From: UBA3951 sp050952125
GTDB taxonomy: Bacteria; Bacillota; Sulfobacillia; Fermentithermobacillales; Fermentithermobacillaceae
Length of the DNA stretch: 64,000 bases
Assembly: GCA_050952125.1 (NCBI GenBank)
Contig: JBMNKK010000001.1
Span: 62,001-126,000 of the forward strand
Reading direction: 5' to 3'
Shown here piece after piece: positions 17,261 through 25,466 of the stretch. A program made the translations under genes and the position numbers. The first letter of the stretch is position 1; every line of letters begins with the position of its first letter. Under the pieces are notes generated by a model. The model searched no databases. It was not told the DNA's origin and saw only the letters and a program-made list of their open reading frames with translations.

Positions 17261-18016
17261 TTGCCCCGAATATCCGTACTTGAGACCCCTGCCGGAATCG
17301 CTCCTGGCGGACTTGCCGGACACGTCGCGGTGGTCATAGATGTCCTGAGAGCAACCTCCTCGATAACTACGGCAATCTCTTCGGGTTGCCGGTCAGTTAT
17401 CCCTGCAGGCAGCAAAGATGAAGCAGTCCGCCTGAAGTCCGTTCACCCGGGCGCCCTTTTGGGAGGAGAGATCGGGGGAAGAAAGATCGAAGGCTTTGAC
17501 TTGGGCAACTCGCCCGGAGAATACGGAAAAGAGGCCGTCAGCGGGAAGGACATCATCATGTCGACGTCCAACGGCACCAAAGCCATTTTGGGAGCCAAGC
17601 GCGGCGGCGCCGACCCGGTCCTCATCTGCTCGTTTCTCAACCTTGACGCGGTCGCCCGCGAAGTGCTCAGCGAGGTAGCCGGCCAGGGAAAACATGTGGC
17701 CATCGTGTGCTCGGGAAGCCTGGGGCAGTTCTCACTTGAGGACTTTGCGTGCGCGGGAGCCCTCGTCAAGGCTCTCTGCCGGGACTGCGGTCCGGCCGAG
17801 CTTGCACCGGACGGGCCCGCCAAGAAGGCTCTCGAGACCTTCAACACGCATGATTCTGATCCCATAAAGGTCTTCTGCAACTCTCCTCACGGCCAAAACC
17901 TGAAAGAGATGGGATTCGAAGGAGACCTTGAGCTTTGCGCCAGAGTGAGTTCCCTCGACGCCGTGCCCCGGTTTGACGGCGAGAGGATCATCGGATATCG
18001 ACTCCTAGAGGGGTGA
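17261..18016 (+). CDS. comB: 2-phosphosulfolactate phosphatase (ComB) family protein
   Basis: 251 residues of the ComB family, Mg-dependent acid phosphatases that in methanogens make sulfolactate for coenzyme M; in bacteria the family is widespread and often of uncertain substrate. Landmarks are VVIDVLRATSSITTAI near residue 22 with Asp and Arg, and STSNGTKAI near residue 101. TTG start at 17261 with GGAGG ten bases upstream; the nearby ATG 17257 is in another frame. The stop overlaps the start of the next gene by four bases (GTGA). Confidence 0.85.
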   Translation: MPRISVLETPAGIAPGGLAGHVAVVIDVLRATSSITTAISSGCRSVIPAGSKDEAVRLKSVHPGALLGGEIGGRKIEGFDLGNSPGEYGKEAVSGKDIIMSTSNGTKAILGAKRGGADPVLICSFLNLDAVAREVLSEVAGQGKHVAIVCSGSLGQFSLEDFACAGALVKALCRDCGPAELAPDGPAKKALETFNTHDSDPIKVFCNSPHGQNLKEMGFEGDLELCARVSSLDAVPRFDGERIIGYRLLEG

Positions 18017-19332
18017 AGCCGGTGGCTTTAGTTGGGGTTATCCTGGCATTTTCTTCGCTCATCTATCTATCGATCAGGGGCGTGCGGCTATCCTTTGTGA
18101 TGTTCATCGCTACAGCCATCATGGCCCTGACTTCAGGCATTCCGGCAAAGGAAGTGCTCCTCGTCTTCTGGCGCGCTTTTTCTGAGCGGACGACGCTGGA
18201 GCTGGCTGCGGCTGTGTTCTCCATAGGGGTGTTTTCGACTTTCATGAAGTGCTCGGGACTGCTCGACAAGGCCGTTGAGGGGCTCACGGCTTTCCTGGGG
18301 AATGTCAAGGCCGCCATCATGGCGGTGCCGGCGTTGGTGGGAACGATGCCCGTCCTGGGAGGCGCCGCACTATCTGCGCCGCTGGTAGACAAACTCGGCG
18401 AGCCGCTCGGACTGACTCCGGACACGAAGGCCGCTGCAAACTTGGTTTTCCGTCACGGGATGTTCTTCGTCTTTCCTTTTTCGACTAGCCTCATCCTCAC
18501 CTCAAAGCTCACCGGATTCACGGTGCCCCAGCTAATCGTCAGGATGTGGCCAATGTCACTGGTCCTGTGGGGAGTAGGCTACCTGACACATCTCAGGAAG
18601 ACCCCAAAGAGCCCGGGCAAGGTCGCGAAGTCGCGAGCCGCGTCCGAGGCTGCAGCAACGGCGGAGAGTGAGCCGGCTGCCGAGACTCCCTCAGAACACG
18701 CGGAACCTGCCGGTCAGCCCCTCTCCCGGTGGGGAGGTTTGTTGGGATTCCTTTACGGCGGAGCGCCGCTCCTCCTCGCTCTTGCTCTCGGACTAGCCCT
18801 TAGCCTCCCCTTGTGGATGGCCCTTCTCATCGGAACCGGCGCGGCCGTTCTCATTGCTTTGCGGGAAAAGCGCAGCCTTCCTACCCTAAGGGAGTTGGTC
18901 GAAGGGTCAAACCTGGAGCAAGCGGTCGCGATGTTCTGGATTATGGCGTTCAAGTCGTTTGTGGAACTGACACCGGTTTTCCGCGACCTGGTAGATAAGG
19001 CGACATCGAAAGGCGTGTCTCCCGCGCTCCTAGCGTTTCTCGTGCCGCTTGCCTTCGGTTACGCCAACGCGTCGCAGACTGCAACCATTAGCGTGCTTAT
19101 CCCCATCTTCGTCCCTGCAGCGGGTTCTCCCGCCCTCCGGATGGGCTACACGGCCCTAATCTACGGGAGCTCGTTTACGGCGTACTTCTTCTCTCCGCTG
19201 CACCTTTGTCAGGTGCTCACGTGCCAGTACTACGGTGTGGGGATGCCCCGGGTGTGCAAGAGAAACTGGCCCGTATTTGCGGGGTTCATGGTCATCCTGA
19301 CCTTGTATTATCTCTCGGTCGCAGCTATCTAG
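18013..19332 (+). CDS. DUF401 family membrane protein, putative transporter
   Basis: 439 residues with ten or more hydrophobic segments in two halves, separated by a polar Ala/Glu/Ser-rich cytoplasmic loop (about 195-238). The family-like motif PVLGGAALSAPLVDKLGE lies near residue 115 and FGYANASQTATISVLIPIF near 345. DUF401 proteins resemble GntP/Dcu-type anion carriers, and substrate is unknown. GTG start inside the comB stop, so translation is coupled; transport of a ComB substrate or product is a reasonable inference. The 3' end overlaps the convergent DUF72 gene by eight bases. Confidence 0.85.
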   Translation: MKPVALVGVILAFSSLIYLSIRGVRLSFVMFIATAIMALTSGIPAKEVLLVFWRAFSERTTLELAAAVFSIGVFSTFMKCSGLLDKAVEGLTAFLGNVKAAIMAVPALVGTMPVLGGAALSAPLVDKLGEPLGLTPDTKAAANLVFRHGMFFVFPFSTSLILTSKLTGFTVPQLIVRMWPMSLVLWGVGYLTHLRKTPKSPGKVAKSRAASEAAATAESEPAAETPSEHAEPAGQPLSRWGGLLGFLYGGAPLLLALALGLALSLPLWMALLIGTGAAVLIALREKRSLPTLRELVEGSNLEQAVAMFWIMAFKSFVELTPVFRDLVDKATSKGVSPALLAFLVPLAFGYANASQTATISVLIPIFVPAAGSPALRMGYTALIYGSSFTAYFFSPLHLCQVLTCQYYGVGMPRVCKRNWPVFAGFMVILTLYYLSVAAI

Positions 19333-20134
19333 AGTCCGGATAATGTACCAAGAGTTCCTGCATCCTTAGCGCGTTCACAGCGGCTTGCCCGCGGTGGCAA
19401 TTGTTGAACAGGATATAGACCTCGTCGGCTTGCGATTCCATATCTTCAATCTTTGGGAGCCACGAAGCCATCTCCTCGTCTGTGTAGAGGTAGTCGTACC
19501 TCTCCCAAGCTTCCTTATGGTTAAACCACTTCGCAGCGTTCCGCCCGTGAAACCTCAAGTACGCGACCTTTGAGGTGACCTGCGATACTCTTGGGAAAAG
19601 CCCCCGCAAGTTCGGTTCGTCAACGCAGCAGAACCCCGTTCCCGATTCCTCAAGGGAACGGTAGACGTCTTCGCGCGCCCATGAAACGTTCCTAAACTCA
19701 ACAACGGCAGGAGCCATAGGCAGGCGGTGCCTCAGCGAGTTGACGAAATCGAGGTTCTTCTTGTCGTATCTGAACGACCAAGGGAATTGGTAGAGGATAC
19801 AGCCGAGCACGCCGGCATCTGACATCGGCGCGATCCCTTCGGCGAACGTGGCGATCTCCCTGTCAATACCCGATCCTTCGGGTATTTCGTGAGTGATGGT
19901 CCTGTGAGCTTTAACCGTGAAGCGGAAGTCCGGTCCCACACGCTTGGCCATGCTCTCCATGGTCTTCGGCGCGGGCTGCCGGTAGTAAGTGAAGTCAATC
20001 TCGACACACGGGAACTTCTCTTTGTAGTACCCAAGAAACTCGGCGGGCTTCATGATCTCCGGGTAGAACGGACCGCGCCAATCCTTGTAGCTGAAGCCGG
20101 CAGTCCCCACGTAAACCCGCGCTGTCTCGCCCAA
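19325..20134 (-). CDS. DUF72 family protein
   Basis: 269 residues of the DUF72 (YecE-like) TIM-barrel family. It opens VYVGTAGFSYKDWRGPFYPE, with the family's YYKEKFPCVEIDFTYYRQP, the FTVKAHRTITHE stretch, AYLRFHGRN and YILFNNCHRGQAAVNA. Biochemical function is not established. TTG start at 20134, six bases after GGAGGG. Confidence 0.9.
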   Translation of the reverse strand: MGETARVYVGTAGFSYKDWRGPFYPEIMKPAEFLGYYKEKFPCVEIDFTYYRQPAPKTMESMAKRVGPDFRFTVKAHRTITHEIPEGSGIDREIATFAEGIAPMSDAGVLGCILYQFPWSFRYDKKNLDFVNSLRHRLPMAPAVVEFRNVSWAREDVYRSLEESGTGFCCVDEPNLRGLFPRVSQVTSKVAYLRFHGRNAAKWFNHKEAWERYDYLYTDEEMASWLPKIEDMESQADEVYILFNNCHRGQAAVNALRMQELLVHYPDSR

Positions 20135-20163
20135 GGTTGTCCCTCCGATACACGGCCCTTTAC

Positions 20164-20221
20164 GGGGGCCGCCGCGCCGTAAGACTAGTGCTCCTTAAGC
20201 CGCTAGGTCGCCGCGGCCCCC
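20164..20221 (-). terminator. GC-rich inverted repeat between ndk and DUF72 genes
   Basis: GGGGGCCGC (20164-20172) pairs with GCGGCCCCC (20213-20221) around a 40-base loop that itself is partly complementary. It lies after the ndk stop in the direction of transcription. There is no T tract, so termination is uncertain. Confidence 0.35.
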
Positions 20222-20250
20222 TTTGCTGCCATTTTCTCCCTACACGGTCT

Positions 20251-20703
20251 CTAGCCGGTGATGAACTTCTCTTGAGGGCGCTCCCAAGTCAGTACCTCGC
20301 CGTCCTTGAAGAACAGGGCGATTTCCCGCTTGGCAGACTCTTCAGAGTCTGACCCGTGGACGAGATTGTTGGATATGTCCAAAGCGTAGTCGCCGCGGAT
20401 AGTTCCGGGAGACGCCTTTGACGGGTCAGTAGCCCCCATAATCTGGCGCACGTTAGAGATGGCGTTAGGTCCTTCCCATACCATGGCCACAATCGGAAGG
20501 GCCGTTATGTACTCAATGAGGCTCTGAAAGAAGGGCTTGCCTTCGTGCATGGCATAATGTCTCTTCGCCAATGCCTCGTCTACCTGCATGAGTTTCATCC
20601 CTGCAAGCCGGAGGCCCTTCCTCTCGAACCTGGCAATGACTTCCCCGCACAGGCCTCGTGCTACCGTGTCCGGCTTCAACAGTACCAGCGTTCTTTCTAC
20701 CAC
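20251..20703 (-). CDS. ndk: Nucleoside diphosphate kinase
   Basis: 150 residues. It transfers the gamma phosphate of ATP to nucleoside diphosphates through a phosphohistidine, present here in NLVHGSDS. The N-terminal ERTLVLLKPDTVARG and the RQIMGATDPSKASPGTIRGDYA block are canonical. GTG start at 20703, eight bases after AAAGGAGA and four bases after the stop of the M42 peptidase gene. Confidence 0.97.
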   Translation of the reverse strand: MVERTLVLLKPDTVARGLCGEVIARFERKGLRLAGMKLMQVDEALAKRHYAMHEGKPFFQSLIEYITALPIVAMVWEGPNAISNVRQIMGATDPSKASPGTIRGDYALDISNNLVHGSDSEESAKREIALFFKDGEVLTWERPQEKFITG

Positions 20704-20707
20704 GATG

Positions 20708-21781
20708 CTACTCTCCTTTGATTGCCTCGGCGGCGCTCGCGTCCAGTCTCATGGCTACCTCGGTCATGAGAAGGACGGCCGCATCGAAGTCGTCCCTATG
20801 TATTATACCTGCGTGGCTGTGGATGTACCTTGCCGGCACACACACCACCAGGCTCGGAACGCCTATCTTGTAAACGTGGATCCGGCCCGCGTCGGTTCCC
20901 CCGCCGGGCATGGCGTTGAACTGCAGATTGATCCCTATCGACTTCGCCGTATCCATCACGAAATCCCGGAGCCTTCTATGCCCTATCATGGAGGAGTCGT
21001 ACAACAGAATGCTCGGCCCCTTCCCCAATTTTGCCTGAGCTTCGTGCTCTTTGACCCCGGGCGTATCGCCGGGAATGTCGACCTCGAGGGCGAACCCTAT
21101 GTCAGGCTCAACTGCGGCCACACTGGTTGTAGCACCCCGGAGCCCGGTTTCCTCCTGGACTGTGCCAACTCCGTATACCGTGTTAGGATGCTCCTTGCCT
21201 TGCAGGTTCTTTATGACCTCCATGAAAATGGCGCACCCAAGCCTGTTGTCCCACGCCTTACCCAAGAGATACTTAGGGTTCTTCATCTCGGCAAACGGGG
21301 ACACCGGCACCACCGGATCGCCCGGGGTGACTCCCATGGCTTCGGCATCCTCCTTGCTGGAAGCTCCAATATCGATGAACATGTCCGATTTCTGCACAAC
21401 CTTGTTGCGCTCATCGGGCTTCAGGATGTGGGGCGGCTTTGAGCCGATGACGCCCAACACATCTCCTGACCTAGTCTTCACACAGACTCGCTGGGCCAGC
21501 ATAACCTGCTCCCACCATCCGCCCAGCGTCTGAAAGCGCAAGAACCCTTCTTTGGTGATGAGAGTGACCATCATGCCGATCTCATCCATGTGGCCGGCCA
21601 ACATGATCCGCGGCTTGTCGGACGAACCTTTCTTCCGGCAGATAATGCTCCCGATGTTATCTCTCTCTACATCCGAAAGCCCTGCCATTTTGGCTTTTAT
21701 GTACGCCCTCACGTCGTCCTCGAACCCCGATACGCCTGGAAGCTCCGAGATCTCTTTCAGCAGAGTCAGCCTTTCATCCAT
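20708..21781 (-). CDS. M42-family aminopeptidase/glutamyl aminopeptidase-like hydrolase
   Basis: 357-residue cytosolic dinuclear-metal peptidase (TET/FrvX-like). Metal and catalytic motifs: AGHMDEIGMMV (near residue 68), KAWDNRLGCA (bridging Asp, about 180), EETGLRGA (general base Glu and Glu ligand) and ALEVDIPGDT. The open frame begins at 21868, but ATG 21781 lies eight bases after GAGGAGG and at the family N-terminus. Directly upstream of ndk on the same strand. Confidence 0.92.
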   Translation of the reverse strand: MDERLTLLKEISELPGVSGFEDDVRAYIKAKMAGLSDVERDNIGSIICRKKGSSDKPRIMLAGHMDEIGMMVTLITKEGFLRFQTLGGWWEQVMLAQRVCVKTRSGDVLGVIGSKPPHILKPDERNKVVQKSDMFIDIGASSKEDAEAMGVTPGDPVVPVSPFAEMKNPKYLLGKAWDNRLGCAIFMEVIKNLQGKEHPNTVYGVGTVQEETGLRGATTSVAAVEPDIGFALEVDIPGDTPGVKEHEAQAKLGKGPSILLYDSSMIGHRRLRDFVMDTAKSIGINLQFNAMPGGGTDAGRIHVYKIGVPSLVVCVPARYIHSHAGIIHRDDFDAAVLLMTEVAMRLDASAAEAIKGE

Positions 21782-21865
21782 TTCGCTTTCCTCCTCATAT
21801 GTAGGAGCTGCTTTTGGGTTCCAGGCTCTAATAGTTCTCTCCCGCACTGCCTGAAAACCTTCAGC

Positions 21866-21924
21866 CACAGTAAATGAATAGACCCTGGCGCTTCTTCGGC
21901 GGCAGGGCCTATTCGTTCACTGTG
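21866..21924. repeat. Long imperfect inverted repeat (22-bp arms)
   Basis: CACAGTAAATGAATAG plus CCCTG on the left pair with CAGGG plus CTATTCGTTCACTGTG on the right around a 15-base loop, with only two mismatches in the outer 16 pairs. It lies between speD and the M42 gene (both minus). Without a T tract it could be a stabilising mRNA hairpin, a small palindromic repeat of the genome or a weak terminator. Confidence 0.6.
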
Positions 21925-21984
21925 TGGTCCTCGTCTTTACCGTTTCTCGGTAAAATAAAAATCACCTTTCTTAAGAGAGTTTTG

Positions 21985-22362
21985 CTAACCGGCGCATCGA
22001 GGTTGGGCTTCCATCAAGCCTCGCTTTACTTCTTCAGCTTTGACCGACGTTGCCCCAAAGCCCTCTTTCGCCGCCTCCAACGCTACCCACGGGTCCACGC
22101 GTTCACCGCAAGTGAACACGTCGAGAGCCGCGTATCCCAACTCAGGCCATGTATGGATGGCAAGATGGGATTCTGAGATAACCACTACACCGCTCACGCC
22201 CTGTGGAGAGAACCTGTGAAACGCTGTCTCTCTGACTTCCGCACCGGCGGAGATAGCCGCACTGACCAAGATCTCTCGGATCTTGTCGAGGTCGTTGAGT
22301 ACGCTGAACTCGCACCCGTAGACCTCTGCCAGAATGTGCCGGCCCAACGCCTGCATTTCCAT
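21985..22362 (-). CDS. speD: S-adenosylmethionine decarboxylase proenzyme (prokaryotic class)
   Basis: 125 residues. Pyruvoyl enzyme that supplies aminopropyl groups for spermidine synthesis. The self-cleavage motif SESHLAIHTWPE is at residues 63-74: cleavage falls between Glu64 and Ser65, His70 is the processing histidine, and Cys85 in DVFTCGE matches the catalytic cysteine of the Thermotoga enzyme. ATG 22362 follows AAAGGGGG by six bases; the longer open frame to 22473 would cover the promoter. No speE is nearby. Confidence 0.95.
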   Translation of the reverse strand: MEMQALGRHILAEVYGCEFSVLNDLDKIREILVSAAISAGAEVRETAFHRFSPQGVSGVVVISESHLAIHTWPELGYAALDVFTCGERVDPWVALEAAKEGFGATSVKAEEVKRGLMEAQPRCAG

Positions 22363-22444
22363 TCCCAGCCCCCTTTCAGGTAAAGAACAACCCCTCGTAC
22401 AGACGGAGGAAATAGCTCGCCACCCAAAAGACGAACCAATCAAG

Positions 22445-22473
22445 ATTCTAAGGTTGTCACCCCCCACTGTCAA
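22445..22473 (-). promoter_or_regulatory. Sigma-A promoter of speD
   Basis: Minus-strand TTGACA (22468-22473), a 17-base spacer and TAGAAT (22445-22450): a perfect -35 and a five-of-six -10. It lies 83 bases before the chosen speD start and confirms that the longer upstream frame is not coding. Confidence 0.8.
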
Positions 22474-22525
22474 TTAGAGAACTTGAAACAATCATATGGT
22501 ATTCATACAAGACGGCTGAAGGAGC

Positions 22526-23311
22526 TCATCTGAATAAAGCTATCTCTCTTGCAGGAGCTACATGTACGGACGGACTCTTGCCGGATCGCTTAAGACTTTG
22601 GGAGACTACTCTCTTGGCGATCTCCGGAGTATTGCACTCGGTACTCAGGTGGGCGAGTATCACCTGGCGAGTTCGCGAAGTGACTATCCGGGAAAGGGCC
22701 TCAGCTGCCTGGTCATTTGACAGGTGGCCCAGTCTGCCTAGCACGCGCCTAATGAGGTGCCACGGCCTTCCGGAATTCTTCTCCATGTCGACATCGTGGT
22801 TGGACTCGAAGACAAGGTGGTCGAGTCCCGTAAGGCAGTCCTCAACCTCTTGGGTCACGTGACCTAAGTCCATGGCGAATCCCGCGGCTTCTCCGCCGCA
22901 CTCGACAACAAACCCTAAAGGTTCTAAAGCGTCGTGGGGCTTACGGAAAGCCTTAACGCTGGCACCTGACACCTGTACAACCTCGCCTGCCTTGATGGTC
23001 CGCATCAAGTCTTTATCCAACCTGCACGAGTAGGATGAGTACCAATCCCAGAACCCCGGCGCCGCGTACACGGGTATCCGGTACTTCTGCGCCAAAGGGG
23101 TAACGAGGCACATAGCTCTAACGTGGTCGGAGTGCTCGTGCGTTATGAAAATGCCTGCCACGTCTTCGGGCAGGATGCCGAATTCGTTAAGCGACGACAC
23201 AAGGCGACGTATGGGGACTCCGCAATCGACGAGGATAGGGCGGCACCCGTCATCCCAAACGACGTACGAATTACCGCTAGTACTTGAACTGGATAAGGAC
23301 GCTATCTGCAC
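22526..23311 (-). CDS. MBL-fold hydrolase, YycJ/WalJ-like
   Basis: 261-residue metallo-beta-lactamase-fold protein. It opens SLSSSSTSGNSYVVWDDG, the YycJ signature, followed by metal motif THEHSDHV near residue 54 and a later MDLGHV and LVFESNHDVDM. Bacillus YycJ (WalJ) is a putative nuclease linked to the WalRK system and mismatch repair; no walRK genes are present here. GTG start at 23311. Confidence 0.88.
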   Translation of the reverse strand: MQIASLSSSSTSGNSYVVWDDGCRPILVDCGVPIRRLVSSLNEFGILPEDVAGIFITHEHSDHVRAMCLVTPLAQKYRIPVYAAPGFWDWYSSYSCRLDKDLMRTIKAGEVVQVSGASVKAFRKPHDALEPLGFVVECGGEAAGFAMDLGHVTQEVEDCLTGLDHLVFESNHDVDMEKNSGRPWHLIRRVLGRLGHLSNDQAAEALSRIVTSRTRQVILAHLSTECNTPEIAKRVVSQSLKRSGKSPSVHVAPAREIALFR

Positions 23312-23467
23312 GGGCTTCTCCTCATTGAAATGCTGAAATGCTGCTGGACTGGACTTCGGACACTATTCTATACTGCTCTAAAGGATTCCTCCGCCGCACC
23401 TAGAAGTAGCCCGTGAGCCTTTGCGAGGCGCAAAGAAGATACTGTAGAACCGAGGAGATGATAAGTC

Positions 23468-24391
23468 GTGTCGAAACTGCCCGATCCCGAGGTCAAGACC
23501 TTGGAGGCGAGACCGGACACGGTCATATACGAGTTCTCGAGCAAGAACCCTCCCGTCATGAGAGCGTGTCCCGGAGATGTAGTGATCTTTGAGACACTGG
23601 ACTGCTTCGGAGGGCAGATCCAAACTGAACACGACAGATACGAGTCTGTGGGTTGGGACCGGATCAACCCTGCCACGGGGCCTCTCTACATAGAAGGAGC
23701 CGAAGTAGGAGACACACTGGCGGTAGACATAACGAACCTCGAGATCACCGGCCCGGGAACTATGATAGCGGTACCGGATTTGGGGGCCGCCGGCGACCGC
23801 ATAAGCTCCTCCTCGACTCAAATCGTGCCCATCAAGAACGGCCTCGCCCATTTCCGGACCGGGATAATACTTGAGACGAAGCCGATGATCGGCGTCATAG
23901 GCACGGCTCCGGCGGAGGGCGCGGTGCCGACGGGTACTCCCGGACCGCACGGCGGCAATATGGACACCAAAGTCATAGGCGAAGGTTCCACCGTGTACCT
24001 TCCCGTGGAGGTTCCGGGAGCACTTCTGGCCATGGGCGACCTGCACGCCCTTATGGGAGACGGAGAGGTACTTGTCTGCGGCGTGGAGGCTGCAGGCAGA
24101 GTCACCGTAAGCATTCGCCTGCTGAAAGGCCGCTCGTTCCCTTGCCCCGTTGTCGAGACTAAAGGCGCGTACTACGCGATCTGGTCGGCAGAGACGCTCG
24201 ACGAGGCAGCACACGAAGTGGTTCACCGCGCACTGGACATCATGGTAAGCGAAACCGGGTACCCGCCGGAAGACTGCCTGGCGCTCCTATCAGTCAAAGG
24301 CAACCTTCAGATATCCCAAGTTGTCGACCCGCTCAAGACGGTCAGGATGGAGATGCCTAAATCTATCCTGAGGATAAGCGGAATCATCTAA
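23468..24391 (+). CDS. Acetamidase/formamidase family protein
   Basis: 307 residues of the FmdA/AmdA family, zinc-dependent amidases that release ammonia from formamide or short amides. Motifs: NPATGPLYIEGAEVGDTLAVDI near residue 65, TPGPHGGNMDTKV near 155 (metal His), and GDLHALMGDGEVLVCGVE near 195. GTG start 23468 with GAGGAG upstream. It is followed 23 bases later by a GGDEF-protein gene in the same direction. Physiological substrate unknown. Confidence 0.92.
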   Translation: MSKLPDPEVKTLEARPDTVIYEFSSKNPPVMRACPGDVVIFETLDCFGGQIQTEHDRYESVGWDRINPATGPLYIEGAEVGDTLAVDITNLEITGPGTMIAVPDLGAAGDRISSSSTQIVPIKNGLAHFRTGIILETKPMIGVIGTAPAEGAVPTGTPGPHGGNMDTKVIGEGSTVYLPVEVPGALLAMGDLHALMGDGEVLVCGVEAAGRVTVSIRLLKGRSFPCPVVETKGAYYAIWSAETLDEAAHEVVHRALDIMVSETGYPPEDCLALLSVKGNLQISQVVDPLKTVRMEMPKSILRISGII

Positions 24392-24414
24392 CGCCTGTTG
24401 CGGGGGTGAATCCC

Positions 24415-25455
24415 GTGACCGAGACTCGAGAGTCGAGAAAACTTTGGCCCTCCATTGGAGAAGATCCGATGACGGGTCTTCCCAATCTTTTGTCACTGAT
24501 AGACGACTTACAGGGGCCATCAACGACCGATAGGCTCGCGGTAGCAGGCTTCGACGTGAAAGGGCTGGGAAGAGTCAACGCTGACTTCGGCCGGGAAGAA
24601 GGAGACCGCATCCTAAAGGAAGTGGCCGCCTCTATCGTGAAGGCGACGTCCGCCCTCAACATTGCGGGAAGCCGGGTCTACAGGCTTGGCGGCGACGAGT
24701 TCTGCACGGTCCTGCCCGGCCTGTCACATGCCGACAGCCTCATTGAGGCGTTGAAGGCAGACGGCACGCTGTCCCGTGTGCGTTATGCCGTAGTAACCTG
24801 CTATTGCAGAGGCAAGAGGCTGGAGAACGTCTTTTTGGAGATCTGGCCGCTGCTTGTCGACTCCCTCCAATCTCAAGCGGGAGCGCGCGGCGCTCAGATG
24901 AAGACGCTTATACGCCTTTTGGTGGAGCGAGTGCGCGAAACCGTGGAGATGCTGAAGGTAAGCCGCCGGCTGGCTTACACTGACGACGTATCGGGCCTTC
25001 CCAACCAGCGAGCGGCAAAACACTTCATAAAAGAATACCTGTCCAAAAGAGAAGAAACTGAGGGCCCGCTCGGAATCTTGTTTGCCGACGGCGACAACTT
25101 AAGGACCTACAACGACAACCTCGGATACGCGGGCGGAAATGAGATGATAAGGAAGCTGGGCGGCACGATCTCGGCAGCCACCGCCCCCGGCGAACTCGTG
25201 GCCAGGTGGCTTTCCGGTGACGAGTTCATGATCATCTTGCCGGGCTGCGGAAAGAAGCAGGCTCTGGATAAAGCGGGGGCCATTTGCCGCGCTGTCGAGG
25301 CCCAATCCGCGCACTGGCCCTATCCCGTGACGGTCTCAATAGGAGTCGCCAGTTCAGATGAAGACGGGAAAGATCTTGAGGTTCTCATATCAAAAGTCGA
25401 AAAAGCCAACGCCAAAGCCAAGAAACTCGGAAAAAACCAGGTCTGCGGGGCGTGA
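24415..25455 (+). CDS. Protein with two tandem GGDEF domains
   Basis: About 346 residues, soluble. The first GGDEF domain covers residues 15-125, with DPMTGLPN at the start and the signature RLGGDEFC; the second covers about 195-346, with DDVSGLPN, FADGDNLRTYNDN and the signature WLSGDEFM. A helical linker (about 125-190) joins them. GGDEF domains make cyclic di-GMP; SGDEF active sites are usually tolerated. Having two with no membrane or sensor domain is unusual. GTG 24415 follows GGGGGTG by six bases; the frame is open to GTG 24406, so the start is uncertain by three codons. Confidence 0.85.
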   Translation: MTETRESRKLWPSIGEDPMTGLPNLLSLIDDLQGPSTTDRLAVAGFDVKGLGRVNADFGREEGDRILKEVAASIVKATSALNIAGSRVYRLGGDEFCTVLPGLSHADSLIEALKADGTLSRVRYAVVTCYCRGKRLENVFLEIWPLLVDSLQSQAGARGAQMKTLIRLLVERVRETVEMLKVSRRLAYTDDVSGLPNQRAAKHFIKEYLSKREETEGPLGILFADGDNLRTYNDNLGYAGGNEMIRKLGGTISAATAPGELVARWLSGDEFMIILPGCGKKQALDKAGAICRAVEAQSAHWPYPVTVSIGVASSDEDGKDLEVLISKVEKANAKAKKLGKNQVCGA

Positions 25456-25466
25456 CGGGCGCCGCG

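Noticed and set aside
21935..21965. TTTACCG/CGGTAAA hairpin next to an A/T run as a terminator of speD.
   Set aside because: On the strand of transcription the T run precedes rather than follows the stem, so it cannot act as an intrinsic terminator for speD.
23378..24226. A 282-codon antisense frame opposite the acetamidase gene.
   Set aside because: High GC leaves long shadow frames open. The plus-strand protein has family motifs and a ribosome site; the antisense product has neither.
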